Source: Oscillibacter ruminantium GH1
GTDB taxonomy: Bacteria; Bacillota; Clostridia; Oscillospirales; Oscillospiraceae
Length of the DNA stretch: 57,481 bases
Assembly (NCBI RefSeq): GCF_000307265.1
Contig: NZ_DF158896.1
Location: 22,685 to 80,165 of the forward strand
Direction: 5' to 3'
Under the pieces are notes generated by a model. That model made no database searches. It had not been told where the DNA came from and saw only the letters and a list, made by a program, of their open reading frames with translations. Position numbers and translations under genes: made by a program. Within the stretch, counting starts at the first letter, position 1. The number at the start of each line of letters is the position of its first letter. Shown here one piece after another: positions 14,988-24,513 of this stretch.

Positions 14988-17186
14988 ATGAATACAAGGC
15001 GCAAGATTTTGGTGGTGGAAGACAATATCGCCAATCGCCTGACACTCTGCAAAATCCTCTCGCAGGATTATGAAACGCTGGAGGCTGCCAACGGGCAGGA
15101 AGCACTGGATCTATTAAACAGGGAGGATCAGGACGTCTCTTTGATCTTCCTTGACATCCAGATGCCGGTGATGGACGGCTACACTTTTTTGCAAAAGCTG
15201 CAAACCGACCGGATTCTCTCTGCAATTCCCGTCATCGTTGCAACCCAGAGCGACGGGGAAGAAGACGAGGTGGAGGCGCTGGCCCATGGGGCCACAGACT
15301 TTATCACAAAGCCCTATAAGCCCGCTGTGATTCTGCATCGGGCCGCCAGCATCATCTCTCTGCGGGAGACGGCGGCGCTGATGAACCAGATGGAATACGA
15401 CCGACTCACCGGAGTGTACAGTCAGGCGTTTTTTTACCAGCGGGTACGGCAGGCGCTCCGGCAGAATCCGAACACGCAGTATGATCTGCTCTGCGCCAAT
15501 GCGGAGAATTTCAAATTTGTCAACGAGGTGTTCGGTCTGGCTGTGGGCGATCAGGTGCTGCGCCTGATGGCCCGGGAAATGCAGAGCGGTTTGCCCGGAG
15601 GAAATTTGTGCGGACGGCTGCGGGCGGATATTTTTGTGTGTATGATTGAGCGGGGCAGCTTTGATCTGGCACCCGCCCTGGCCCGCGCCACAGAGCGGAT
15701 TCGCTGTGAGTCCGGCGTCAGCGGGTTTTTCATGAAGTGGGGCGTTTACGCAGTCAACGACGTTCGGCTGCCGGTGGAGCAGATGTGCGACCGAGCGCTG
15801 CTGGCGTGCGATTCCATTAAGGGGCAATATGCGCAGACCGTGGCGTTTTACAACGATGGGCTGCGTCAGGATCGTCTGCGAGAAAAGGCCATGGCGGACA
15901 GTATGGAGTCCGCACTGAACGCGCGGCAGTTTGAAGTTTATTATCAGCCGAAATGCAACCTGCGCAACAGCCGCATCTGCGGTGCGGAGGCGCTGGTCCG
16001 ATGGAACCACCCCACCATGGGGACAATTTCCCCCGAAAAGTTTATGCCGCTTTTTGAGCGGAACGGCTTTATTACCCGGCTGGATCAGTATGTCTGGGAA
16101 GAGGTGGCCGTCACCATACACGACTGGGATCTGCGGGGCCTTCCGCTGGTTCCCATCTCCGTCAACGTCTCCCGCGCGGACATCTACAATGCCGACTTGG
16201 AGACAGTTCTGGTGGATATTCGGCGGCGACACCAGATCAAGCCCTCCCTATTGCATTTGGAGATTACGGAGACGGCCTATACGGAAAACCACCAGCAGCT
16301 GTGCGACGTGGTGGCCAAGCTCCGCCGCGCGGGCTTTATCATTGAAATGGATGATTTCGGCAGCGGCTATTCCTCGCTCAACATGCTCAACGAACTGCCT
16401 ATTGACATTTTAAAGCTGGATTTGAAGTTTTTGCAGGAGGGGCAGGAGCGCAACAAGCGCCGCAGCATCCTCAGCTTTGTGGTGAGCCTTGCCCGGTGGC
16501 TGGACCTGCAGGTGATTGCCGAGGGCGTGGAGACGTTGGAGCAGGTGGAAAAGCTGCGGAGCGTGGGCTGCAATTTTGGGCAGGGATACTATTTCTCTCA
16601 GCCGCTCCCCCAGCGGGAGTTTGAGCGGTTCCTTCAGGATGTGGACGATTTTGAGGAGAAAAATGAACTGAAGGATGACGATATTCTGGAAAAAACGCGA
16701 TTGCTTGAGGCTGCGGCCTATCAGGACTACCTTACCGGACTTTTGAACCGGCGGGGCTTGAATCATGCGATGGATCAGATAGATTTGGATCAGGCGAATG
16801 CCACAATTTTTATTTTTGACATGGATAATCTCAAGCGCTGCAACGATTCCAAGGGTCATGCCGGCGGCGACGAGATGCTGCGGCAGTTCAGCTGCGTACT
16901 CCGGTCCCACACCCGCAGCGGCGACATTCTCTCCCGCATCGGCGGGGATGAATTTGTGGCGGTGATTCTGCAAATGAACGTGGTGGAGACTGCGCTGCGA
17001 AAAGGGCAGGAGATTTGTCAGGCATTTCGCGACACCGATTTGAGCAAGGCGGGGGGATGTGCCGCATCTTGCTCGGCGGGCCTTGCAATTATGCAAAGGG
17101 GCGAATCTTTTGAAAATGCGTTTGCCCGCGCGGACCGGGCGCTCTATCGCGCAAAACGCAATCAAAAGGGCGTCTGCTTTATCTGA
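14988..17186 (+). CDS. REC-GGDEF-EAL-GGDEF cyclic-di-GMP protein
   Basis: A 732-residue cytoplasmic protein. Residues 1-120 are a receiver domain with phospho-acceptor Asp56 in FLDIQMPVMDG. Residues about 135-290 are a degenerate GGDEF domain, with GRLRADIF where the motif should be. Residues about 300-550 are an EAL phosphodiesterase domain (GAEALVRWNHP at 332-341; MDDFGSGYSSLN at 454). Residues about 572-732 are a second GGDEF domain with intact GGDEF at 652-656 and a product-inhibition site RSGD at 643-646. It can therefore both make and break cyclic-di-GMP, probably under phosphorylation. GAGGGAGGGGAAAGCGA precedes the ATG; an in-frame upstream ATG at 14895 lacks such a site. The two hybrid kinases downstream are plausible partners. 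Confidence 0.92.
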   Translation: MNTRRKILVVEDNIANRLTLCKILSQDYETLEAANGQEALDLLNREDQDVSLIFLDIQMPVMDGYTFLQKLQTDRILSAIPVIVATQSDGEEDEVEALAHGATDFITKPYKPAVILHRAASIISLRETAALMNQMEYDRLTGVYSQAFFYQRVRQALRQNPNTQYDLLCANAENFKFVNEVFGLAVGDQVLRLMAREMQSGLPGGNLCGRLRADIFVCMIERGSFDLAPALARATERIRCESGVSGFFMKWGVYAVNDVRLPVEQMCDRALLACDSIKGQYAQTVAFYNDGLRQDRLREKAMADSMESALNARQFEVYYQPKCNLRNSRICGAEALVRWNHPTMGTISPEKFMPLFERNGFITRLDQYVWEEVAVTIHDWDLRGLPLVPISVNVSRADIYNADLETVLVDIRRRHQIKPSLLHLEITETAYTENHQQLCDVVAKLRRAGFIIEMDDFGSGYSSLNMLNELPIDILKLDLKFLQEGQERNKRRSILSFVVSLARWLDLQVIAEGVETLEQVEKLRSVGCNFGQGYYFSQPLPQREFERFLQDVDDFEEKNELKDDDILEKTRLLEAAAYQDYLTGLLNRRGLNHAMDQIDLDQANATIFIFDMDNLKRCNDSKGHAGGDEMLRQFSCVLRSHTRSGDILSRIGGDEFVAVILQMNVVETALRKGQEICQAFRDTDLSKAGGCAASCSAGLAIMQRGESFENAFARADRALYRAKRNQKGVCFI

Positions 17187-17278
17187 ACCATTCCTCGGAG
17201 CGCACTTTGCGCAATCAGTGCGCAGACAGAGAGGGGCAAAGCCGCATTTGCGGCTTTGCAAGAGAGGAGATACCGCCA

Positions 17279-20200
17279 ATGAAAGAGAGCAAAGAAGCGA
17301 TTGGGCAGGTACAGGAGTTTTTGCGGATTTGGTTTGGCCGCCGTGATCCAGAGGCTGCGGAGCAGTATCTTTCCGGCGATATTTATATGATCGGAACAGG
17401 CGGCGGCGAAATTGCCAGCGGGCTTGCCGCCATGCGAGACTATCTGATGAAGGACTCCCGGGAACAGCCCGAGCCGTTTCGCATCGTCTTTCTTCATCCG
17501 CAGGAGCAGAGGATGAATGCCGACTGCGCCTGTGTGAGTATGGAGTTTCTTCTCCAGAACAAGCAGTACAGCTGGCGGCTGCGAACCTCTATGCTTCTGC
17601 GGATGGAAAACGACCTCTGGCGAATCTGCCATATCCATGCGTCTGAGGCCGCCGGCAATCAGCGCGGCGAGGAGCACTATCCCCAGACGCTGGTGATGGA
17701 AAATCTAAACCGCCAGCGCAACGAGCTTTTGGACGAGGCCACCGCCGGAGGCATGGTGGGCGCTTACCATGAGCCGGACTTTCCGTTCTACTATATCAAC
17801 CAGCGCATGCTGGACTATCTGGGCTATGCAAGCGAGTCGGAATTTGTCTCCGATATCTCCGGCTCACTTGGGAACTGTATGCACCCGGATGACCGGACGG
17901 AAATGCTGCGTCAGGTAGAGGAGCAGATTGCCGCCAAAGGCGAATACACAATTGAATACCGGATGCGCAAGAAAAACGGCGAATATATTTGGGTTCACGA
18001 CATTGGCCGCAGCGTGACGGCGGAAAACGGAAGGGCCGCAATCATCTCCGTCTGCGTGGATATCACTGCGCTGCATGCGGCACAGGAGGAACGCCGCCAG
18101 CTTCTGAACACCATCCCCGGGGCCCTGCTGCGCTGCCGCTATGCGGAGGGCTTGGAGGTTTTGGAAACCAGCGACGTGCTGTATGACATCACTGGGTATA
18201 CCGGCGAAAAATTTGCGCTGATGGGCAATCGTCTTCTGGCATTGATGGAGCCGGAAGACGCTGAAAAGGTTCTTCCCGCGTTCCAAGCGCAGCTGGCCGG
18301 AGGGTCCGGTTCCGTATATGTGGAATGCCGGCTGATCCGCTGGGATGGCACGGTGATTTGGATTGGCCTGCGGGGCCACCTCACCGGCGGCGTGGACGGG
18401 GACGATCCGATTCTTTTCTGTGTCCTCACAAATACCACCGAGCAGGTGGAGGAGCGCAGCCGCATCCGCGCCCGCTTTCAGCGGGAATCCGAATATGCCA
18501 CAGAACTGGCGGCCCCCAATCTGATTGCCAAGGGGCAGGCGGATTTGACCATGGATGTCTTTGAGTCTTATTCTGGTCTGGGCGGCTCTGCGGTGGAGTC
18601 GTACTTCACCTCTACAAGCGTGGATGAGGCGCTGCGTTACATTGCGCAAAGCGCCTTCTCCCAAGAGGATGTGGACAGGTTTTTGAATCGATTTTCCCGT
18701 CGGCACCTCATGGACGCCAATGCCCGCGGCGAGACGGATCACAGTCTGGAATTTCGCCGCAGATGGGCCGATGGAAGAACGATCTGGTGCCGGACGGTGG
18801 CCCGCACCTACCTCACACCGGAGACGAATCACCTGACGCTGTTTCTTTACAGCTTTGATATCACGGAGGAGTGGCTTTCTCGGCGGCTGCTGGAGCGGGC
18901 GTCCACCATGGACTTTGATTTTCTGATGGACGTGGATATTCTGAACGACCACTATCGTATTGCCGCGCAGGGCGCACCGGACTTTGCCAACGTGCCTGCC
19001 GCGGGCAGCTTCCGCGATGAGTGCCTCAACGTGTTGACCGCCGCAATTCCGGAGCCGTTTTGCGCGGAGTTTTTCAAACAGCTGAACTTTGAAAATATTC
19101 AAGCCAGACTGGAAAAGGACGCGTCCTATTCCTTCACGGTGCCCAATCGCGCGGGCGGGCGGCTGCGGTATAAAAAATTCAGCCTTGCCTACATCGACCA
19201 GATTACGGGCCATGTCTGCCTGAGCCGCATGGATATCACCGATATCATTGAACAGGAACAGCGCCAGAGGGAGGCGCTGCTGACCGCCTTGCAGGCGGCG
19301 GAGCAGGCCAACGTGGCCAAAAGCGATTTCCTCTCCCGCATGAGCCACGAGATTCGTACGCCTCTGAATGCCATCATCGGGATGACCACCATTGCCGCCG
19401 GAGCGGGAGACAATCGGCAGGAGGTGGCGGACTGCCTGCATAAGATCGGCGTTTCCTCCCGGTTTCTGCTGGCACTGATTAACGATATTTTGGACATGAG
19501 CCGCATTGAAAGCGGGAAAATGCTGCTCAAGAGCGCGCCGTTTTCCTTAGAACGCATGATTTCCTCCGTTACCGATATGATCCGGGCACAGGCGAATCAA
19601 AAGGGTGTGGAGTTTAAATGTATCATGAGCGCGGGACTGGGAGATCGTTTCGTGGGTGACGAGATGAAGCTCCAGCAGGTGCTCATCAACATCCTGTCCA
19701 ACGCTGTGAAATTTACCGCAGGCGGCGGAAAAGTCACTTTTTCGGCCGCCCACATCCAGCACGCGAAAAGCACCGCCACCCTGCGCTTTATCATCACGGA
19801 TACGGGGATCGGCATTGCACCGACCTTTCTCCCAAAAATTTTTGATCCTTTTATGCAGGAGAGCGGCGGCCCCACCACGACTTACGGCGGCACAGGACTG
19901 GGCCTTGCCATTTCAAAGAATATTGTGGACATGATGAACGGGCACATTACCGTCCGTTCCATTCAAAATGTGGGTTCTGAATTCACGGTGGACGTAAGGC
20001 TGGAGACAGGGGCGGAGGAGACGCGCCGATGCGGAAAGCCCATCCGCTACGAGGAGATGCGGGTTCTGGTGGTGGATGACGACGCCGCCGTTTGCCAGAA
20101 TACCGTTCAGATTCTGCGGGAGATTGGCGCGACCGCCGAGGGCGTGGACAGCGGCGCGCAGGCCATTGAACGGGTGCGGCAGATGCATGAAGACAGCCAG

Positions 20201-20857
20201 CATTTTGACGCCGTGATTCTTGACTGGAAAATGCCGAAGATGAACGGCATTGAAACGGCCCGGCATCTCAGAACCATCGCGGGACCGGAGATCACCATTA
20301 TGATCATAACGGCCTATGATTGCAGCGGCATTGAGGAAGAGGCCCATGCCGCCGGCGTAGATCTGCTGATCGGAAAACCCCTGTTTCGGTCCACGCTGGA
20401 GTCCGCCTTCGAGCGGATTTATTCCGGGAAGGCAGGGCTGGGAACAGAATCCAGCCCCAAAACTTACGATTTCAAGGGACGGCGCATTCTGCTGGCTGAG
20501 GATCATCCCCTGAATACGGAGATTGCCGTCAAACTTTTGCAGCGAGTTGGATTTCAAGTGGATACCGCTGAAAATGGACTCCGGGCGCTGGAACTCTATC
20601 GGGAATCTGATCTGAATTATTACGACGCGGTGTTGATGGATATTCGAATGCCCTTGATGGACGGGCTTTCCGCGGCGGCGGCCATCCGCAATCTCAACCG
20701 TCCGGACGCTGCGCTGACGCCCATTATCGCCATGACCGCCAATGCCTTTGAAGACGATGTGCAAAAGAGCTTGGCGGCGGGAATGAACGCGCACCTTGCC
20801 AAACCCATCGAGCCGGAGGTGCTGTACCGCGCGCTGCACGAATTTGTCATTGCGTGA
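17279..20857 (+). CDS. Hybrid sensor histidine kinase with two receiver domains
   Basis: A 1192-residue protein without clear membrane segments. Residues about 8-130 look like a SnoaL/NTF2-type domain (VQEFLRIWFGRRDPEAAEQY). PAS folds follow, the first around GAYHEPDFPFYYINQRML with HPDDR. The HisKA box SRMSHEIRTPLNA puts the phosphorylated His near residue 690; HATPase motifs are NILSNAVKFT, DTGIGI and GTGLGLAIS. Two receiver domains follow, from about residue 927 (VLVVDDD; Asp in ILDWKMPKMNG) and about 1068 (ILLAEDHPLN; Asp in LMDIRMPLMDG). It is probably an intracellular phosphorelay sensor. The ATG is preceded by GAGAGGAGATACCGCCA. It lies 92 nt after the cyclic-di-GMP gene and 14 nt before the next kinase. 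Confidence 0.92.
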   Translation: MKESKEAIGQVQEFLRIWFGRRDPEAAEQYLSGDIYMIGTGGGEIASGLAAMRDYLMKDSREQPEPFRIVFLHPQEQRMNADCACVSMEFLLQNKQYSWRLRTSMLLRMENDLWRICHIHASEAAGNQRGEEHYPQTLVMENLNRQRNELLDEATAGGMVGAYHEPDFPFYYINQRMLDYLGYASESEFVSDISGSLGNCMHPDDRTEMLRQVEEQIAAKGEYTIEYRMRKKNGEYIWVHDIGRSVTAENGRAAIISVCVDITALHAAQEERRQLLNTIPGALLRCRYAEGLEVLETSDVLYDITGYTGEKFALMGNRLLALMEPEDAEKVLPAFQAQLAGGSGSVYVECRLIRWDGTVIWIGLRGHLTGGVDGDDPILFCVLTNTTEQVEERSRIRARFQRESEYATELAAPNLIAKGQADLTMDVFESYSGLGGSAVESYFTSTSVDEALRYIAQSAFSQEDVDRFLNRFSRRHLMDANARGETDHSLEFRRRWADGRTIWCRTVARTYLTPETNHLTLFLYSFDITEEWLSRRLLERASTMDFDFLMDVDILNDHYRIAAQGAPDFANVPAAGSFRDECLNVLTAAIPEPFCAEFFKQLNFENIQARLEKDASYSFTVPNRAGGRLRYKKFSLAYIDQITGHVCLSRMDITDIIEQEQRQREALLTALQAAEQANVAKSDFLSRMSHEIRTPLNAIIGMTTIAAGAGDNRQEVADCLHKIGVSSRFLLALINDILDMSRIESGKMLLKSAPFSLERMISSVTDMIRAQANQKGVEFKCIMSAGLGDRFVGDEMKLQQVLINILSNAVKFTAGGGKVTFSAAHIQHAKSTATLRFIITDTGIGIAPTFLPKIFDPFMQESGGPTTTYGGTGLGLAISKNIVDMMNGHITVRSIQNVGSEFTVDVRLETGAEETRRCGKPIRYEEMRVLVVDDDAAVCQNTVQILREIGATAEGVDSGAQAIERVRQMHEDSQHFDAVILDWKMPKMNGIETARHLRTIAGPEITIMIITAYDCSGIEEEAHAAGVDLLIGKPLFRSTLESAFERIYSGKAGLGTESSPKTYDFKGRRILLAEDHPLNTEIAVKLLQRVGFQVDTAENGLRALELYRESDLNYYDAVLMDIRMPLMDGLSAAAAIRNLNRPDAALTPIIAMTANAFEDDVQKSLAAGMNAHLAKPIEPEVLYRALHEFVIA

Positions 20858-20871
20858 AAGGGAGGCGGCCT

Positions 20872-23800
20872 ATGAACGTGAGAGAGAAAAAGAGAAGAGA
20901 TGCCGCTCTCTGCCAGCAGGAAAATCAATATTTGACGGACGCATTGGCGGGAGGAACCTGTCTGTACAGTTTGGAAAACGGTGTGTTTTCCGCCTGCTCT
21001 TGGTCGGACGGGCTTCCCGTCCTTCTGGGATTTCCACCCGCCGAATATCATGAGATGATGGGCAGAGGTGCACTTGAGATCGTCTGCGCGGAGGACCGTG
21101 CACATGTGGAAACGGCGTTTTTTAATGCGTTTTCCACCGGCCGGCCCACCCGCCTTGCCTGTCGCCTGCGGGGCAGTGACGGAGAACTTCTATGGATTCG
21201 GGTCAACGCCGGCCCCGTGACGCAGGATGGGAAAACACTCCTTTTTGCCATCTTTTCCAGCGCAACGGATCGCTCTATGATGCAGCGCGTCAGCGACGAG
21301 ACTACGGACGCAGTCTATGTGATTGACGCCGACGACATGAACCTTTTATATGTGGGCGGTGAACATGCGGTTTGGGGCGGACAGCGCACCATTCATCTAG
21401 GGACAAAATGCTATCAAACCCTTCATGGAAGGGAGCGGCCCTGTGAGTGCTGCCCGATGGCCCGCGGACTGCCGGACGGCGCACGGGAGGTTCGGTTTAC
21501 AGACCTGCCGGAGCGGGTTTATCGCGTCAAGTCCCAGCACATCGACTGGAACGGAAGTCCCGCCTATATCCAGTACATCAGCGATATCTCGGCGGAAAAG
21601 CGCCAACGGAAAGACTGGGCGCGGCTGGACCGCTATTATCAGACGCTGGTGCGGAACATGCCCGGCGGCATGGCGGTGATGCGCCGCCGTCCGGACGGAA
21701 CCTATATCACGGAATTCCTCTCTTGCGGTTTTGCAACAATGACCGGAATGCCCCGCAATCAGGCGATGGCGCTGTATGAGCGGGATGCGCTGGGAGGAGT
21801 TCACCCGGATGACCGGACAGAGCTGTACCTAGCGTTGGAGCAGTGCATCCGGGATGGAAGTGATTCCTGCCAGATGATGTATCGCATCCGCAAAGGCAGC
21901 GATGGATATGTCTGGGTGCGCAACCATTGCAGTTTTCTCCCTGACGAGGGGAGTACCACCGTGTATGCCGTCTTTTCCGATATGACGGAAGAGGTCCGGC
22001 GGCAGGAGATCCTTCAGCGCCAGCATACGAATATGCTTCAGCACTACCGGGAGGATCTTCAGTCCGGCGCCATCATCACCACGCGCAGCGATATCACAGA
22101 GGACCGGGTGCTGGAAATTCGCGGTTACACCGGCTGTCGGATAAAGAATCGGCCGAACCGCCTGCGGTCAAAAATGATCGAGAAATTTGCCGCTGCCATT
22201 CCGGATGAAAAAGAGCGGGCGGGATTTTTGGACCGCTTTTCCAACGAAGCGCTTATTGCCGCGCACCAGCGGGATGAGACGCTCACGGAATACGACTGCT
22301 TTGCCCGGTCGCCCGAGATGTCCTCTGGGCGCTATGTGCATGTGATTGAGGAAACGACCACGATTCCCGGCACCGGGAATCTGACGGGCATCCTGTCGGT
22401 GTGGGATATGACCAGCAAGCATCTTGTGCTCCAGATGCAGCAGCGGCTGGTCAGCGACAATTACGATTTTATTCTGGGATTGGATTTTGTGCAGAACCGC
22501 TACTGGAATCTTTGCCCGGCAGACGGAAATTTTGAGCAGCCGCAGGAGTCGGGAGACTGCACACGGCTTTTGAAAAAGCTGGTTTTGGACGAGGCCATTC
22601 CCCGGGATCGGGATAAGTGCGCCCGAATGCTGGACCTTGCTTACATAAAGGCGCGGCTGGACAAAGGTCCTTCGTATTCCTTTCACTATTCCACCCGTTC
22701 GGAAAGCGGCGTTCAGGCGAAAAACGCGCTGGTATTCCGTATGGATGAACGGATGGACTGGTTCTGCTTTGCCCGCACGGATATCACAGACTCTCTGCGA
22801 GAGCAGCAGGCACTCTTGCGAATATTGGCCCAGACCTTTGAGTTTTTGGCCTTCGTCTCGCTGGAGATGGATTCCTGCCTGTTCTACTCCCGCCAGACGA
22901 TCCTGATGGACCGTCCGCCTCTGGTGCGTCAAGGCGTTTCCGAGATGGAGAAGGAGCTTTTTACCGACTGTGACGTTCCGGAGGATCAGCGGCAGGAGCT
23001 GCTTCAAAATATGAGTTTAGAGCAGATGATGGCGCGGCTGAAACTGGAGCCGGAGGGTTATTCCTTCATTGTGGAGGTCCGCCAGAGCGGGCAGCGGCAC
23101 TATAAACAGGTCAGCGTCACATGGGGCGGAGCGGACCGGCAAAGCGTCTGCGCTGTGCGCAGCGACGTTACCCGCGCCAAGTTGGATGAGGAACAGCGGA
23201 CGGAGCATCTGCGCAGCGCGCTGGCACTGGCGCGAGACGCCAACCGGGCTAAGCAGGATTTCCTCTCCGCCATGAGCCACGATATCCGCACACCGATGAA
23301 CGCCATCGTGGGCATGACCGATCTGGCCCTGACCCACCGGGACGATCCGGTGCAGGTGGAAAAATCTCTGCGAATTATCCGGGATTCTTCCAACCATCTG
23401 CGGGACCTGATCGGAGATATTCTGGACATGAGCCGGATTGAGAGCGGACGGCTGGTCCTGAATAAGGAACCGTTTTCCCACGCAACGCTGCTCCAAATGC
23501 TGACGGACCGCACCCAGATGCTGGCAGATCAGCAAAAGATTCAATTTCACTTTTCCATCAACATCCAACACGATGCCTGCGTGGGCGACGCGCTTCGCAT
23601 TGAGCAGATTTTAGAAAATTTGCTGGGAAACGCGGTGAAATTTACTCCCGCCGGCGGAAACGTGACGCTGGAGGTCAAGGAACTTTCGCCGAAGAGCGAA
23701 AATGTGGGTTGGTTCCGCTATACCATTTCGGATACCGGCATCGGGATGAACGCCAAAACCCTGTCGCATCTATACGATCCTTTTTACCGGGAGAAAAGCA

Positions 23801-24402
23801 GACAGGTCAACGGAACGGAAGGCTCGGGACTTGGCCTTTCCATCGTGAAAAATCTGGTGGATTACAAGGGCGGCATAATGGATGTGACCAGTGCGCCGGG
23901 AAAGGGAACCACCTTTGTTGTGAAGATTCCGCTGGCGTTTGTAGCGCCTGATGAGGTGGAAAAGCTGGCGCGGCGGGGCCGCTCGTCCGATGTTCTTCCG
24001 AAAAAATGTCTGCAAGGCCGCCGAATTTTACTGGTGGAGGACCATCCGATCAATCGCATCGTGGCGCAGCAGATGCTGAAGGATGCGGGAGCGGCCGTTG
24101 TCTGCGCCCAAGACGGGCAGGAGGGACTGAAGATTTTCTGCCACAGCGCGCCGGAGACGTTCGACGCAATTTTGATGGATCTTCGAATGCCGGTTATGGA
24201 TGGGTACGAGGCGACTTCCGCCATCCGCGCCTGTGCGCACCCGCAGGCCGGGAAAATTCCCATCATTGCCATGACCGCCAATGCGTTTGCGCAGGATGTG
24301 CAGGACTGTCTCCGCGTGGGCATGAACGCCCATGTGGCAAAGCCGGTGGATCAGCAGGTGCTGCTGCGCGTGATTCTGCGCTACCTTCCTGAAAAAGAAT
24401 AA
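20872..24402 (+). CDS. Hybrid sensor histidine kinase with one receiver domain
   Basis: A 1176-residue paralogue of the preceding kinase, lacking the NTF2-like front. Several PAS-type segments occupy the first 790 residues, including one with HPDDRTELY. The HisKA box SAMSHDIRTPMNAIVGMTDL has its His near residue 803, and ATPase motifs are LLGNAVKFT, DTGIGM and GSGLGLSIV. One C-terminal receiver domain starts near ILLVEDHPINRIVAQ with Asp near 1103 in LMDLRMPVMDG. No membrane segments are evident. GGGAGGCGGCCT precedes the ATG, 14 nt after the upstream stop, so translation is probably coupled. A cysteine-rich RPCECCPMARG segment near residue 190 could bind a metal or cofactor. Confidence 0.92.
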   Translation: MNVREKKRRDAALCQQENQYLTDALAGGTCLYSLENGVFSACSWSDGLPVLLGFPPAEYHEMMGRGALEIVCAEDRAHVETAFFNAFSTGRPTRLACRLRGSDGELLWIRVNAGPVTQDGKTLLFAIFSSATDRSMMQRVSDETTDAVYVIDADDMNLLYVGGEHAVWGGQRTIHLGTKCYQTLHGRERPCECCPMARGLPDGAREVRFTDLPERVYRVKSQHIDWNGSPAYIQYISDISAEKRQRKDWARLDRYYQTLVRNMPGGMAVMRRRPDGTYITEFLSCGFATMTGMPRNQAMALYERDALGGVHPDDRTELYLALEQCIRDGSDSCQMMYRIRKGSDGYVWVRNHCSFLPDEGSTTVYAVFSDMTEEVRRQEILQRQHTNMLQHYREDLQSGAIITTRSDITEDRVLEIRGYTGCRIKNRPNRLRSKMIEKFAAAIPDEKERAGFLDRFSNEALIAAHQRDETLTEYDCFARSPEMSSGRYVHVIEETTTIPGTGNLTGILSVWDMTSKHLVLQMQQRLVSDNYDFILGLDFVQNRYWNLCPADGNFEQPQESGDCTRLLKKLVLDEAIPRDRDKCARMLDLAYIKARLDKGPSYSFHYSTRSESGVQAKNALVFRMDERMDWFCFARTDITDSLREQQALLRILAQTFEFLAFVSLEMDSCLFYSRQTILMDRPPLVRQGVSEMEKELFTDCDVPEDQRQELLQNMSLEQMMARLKLEPEGYSFIVEVRQSGQRHYKQVSVTWGGADRQSVCAVRSDVTRAKLDEEQRTEHLRSALALARDANRAKQDFLSAMSHDIRTPMNAIVGMTDLALTHRDDPVQVEKSLRIIRDSSNHLRDLIGDILDMSRIESGRLVLNKEPFSHATLLQMLTDRTQMLADQQKIQFHFSINIQHDACVGDALRIEQILENLLGNAVKFTPAGGNVTLEVKELSPKSENVGWFRYTISDTGIGMNAKTLSHLYDPFYREKSRQVNGTEGSGLGLSIVKNLVDYKGGIMDVTSAPGKGTTFVVKIPLAFVAPDEVEKLARRGRSSDVLPKKCLQGRRILLVEDHPINRIVAQQMLKDAGAAVVCAQDGQEGLKIFCHSAPETFDAILMDLRMPVMDGYEATSAIRACAHPQAGKIPIIAMTANAFAQDVQDCLRVGMNAHVAKPVDQQVLLRVILRYLPEKE

Positions 24403-24428
24403 CGCCAAAGGACTTTGGAGTAAATGGT

Positions 24429-24468
24429 GCGTCAGGGCCGGGGAAGAAAACTTCCCCGGCCCTGACGC
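24429..24468. terminator. Strong hairpin terminating the signalling cluster
   Basis: An 18-bp perfect stem (GCGTCAGGGCCGGGGAAG and complement) with an AAAA loop lies 26 nt after the kinase stop. It also lies downstream of the converging minus-strand gene and may serve both. The T-rich tail is short. Confidence 0.75.
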
Positions 24469-24513
24469 TTGTTTCCATGGTGTTTCTGTTGACCGGAGTT
24501 ACACGATGGTTTT

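Noticed and set aside
17864..19441. Open frame of about 525 codons opposite the first hybrid kinase
   Set aside because: A shadow of the kinase gene; no recognisable domains.
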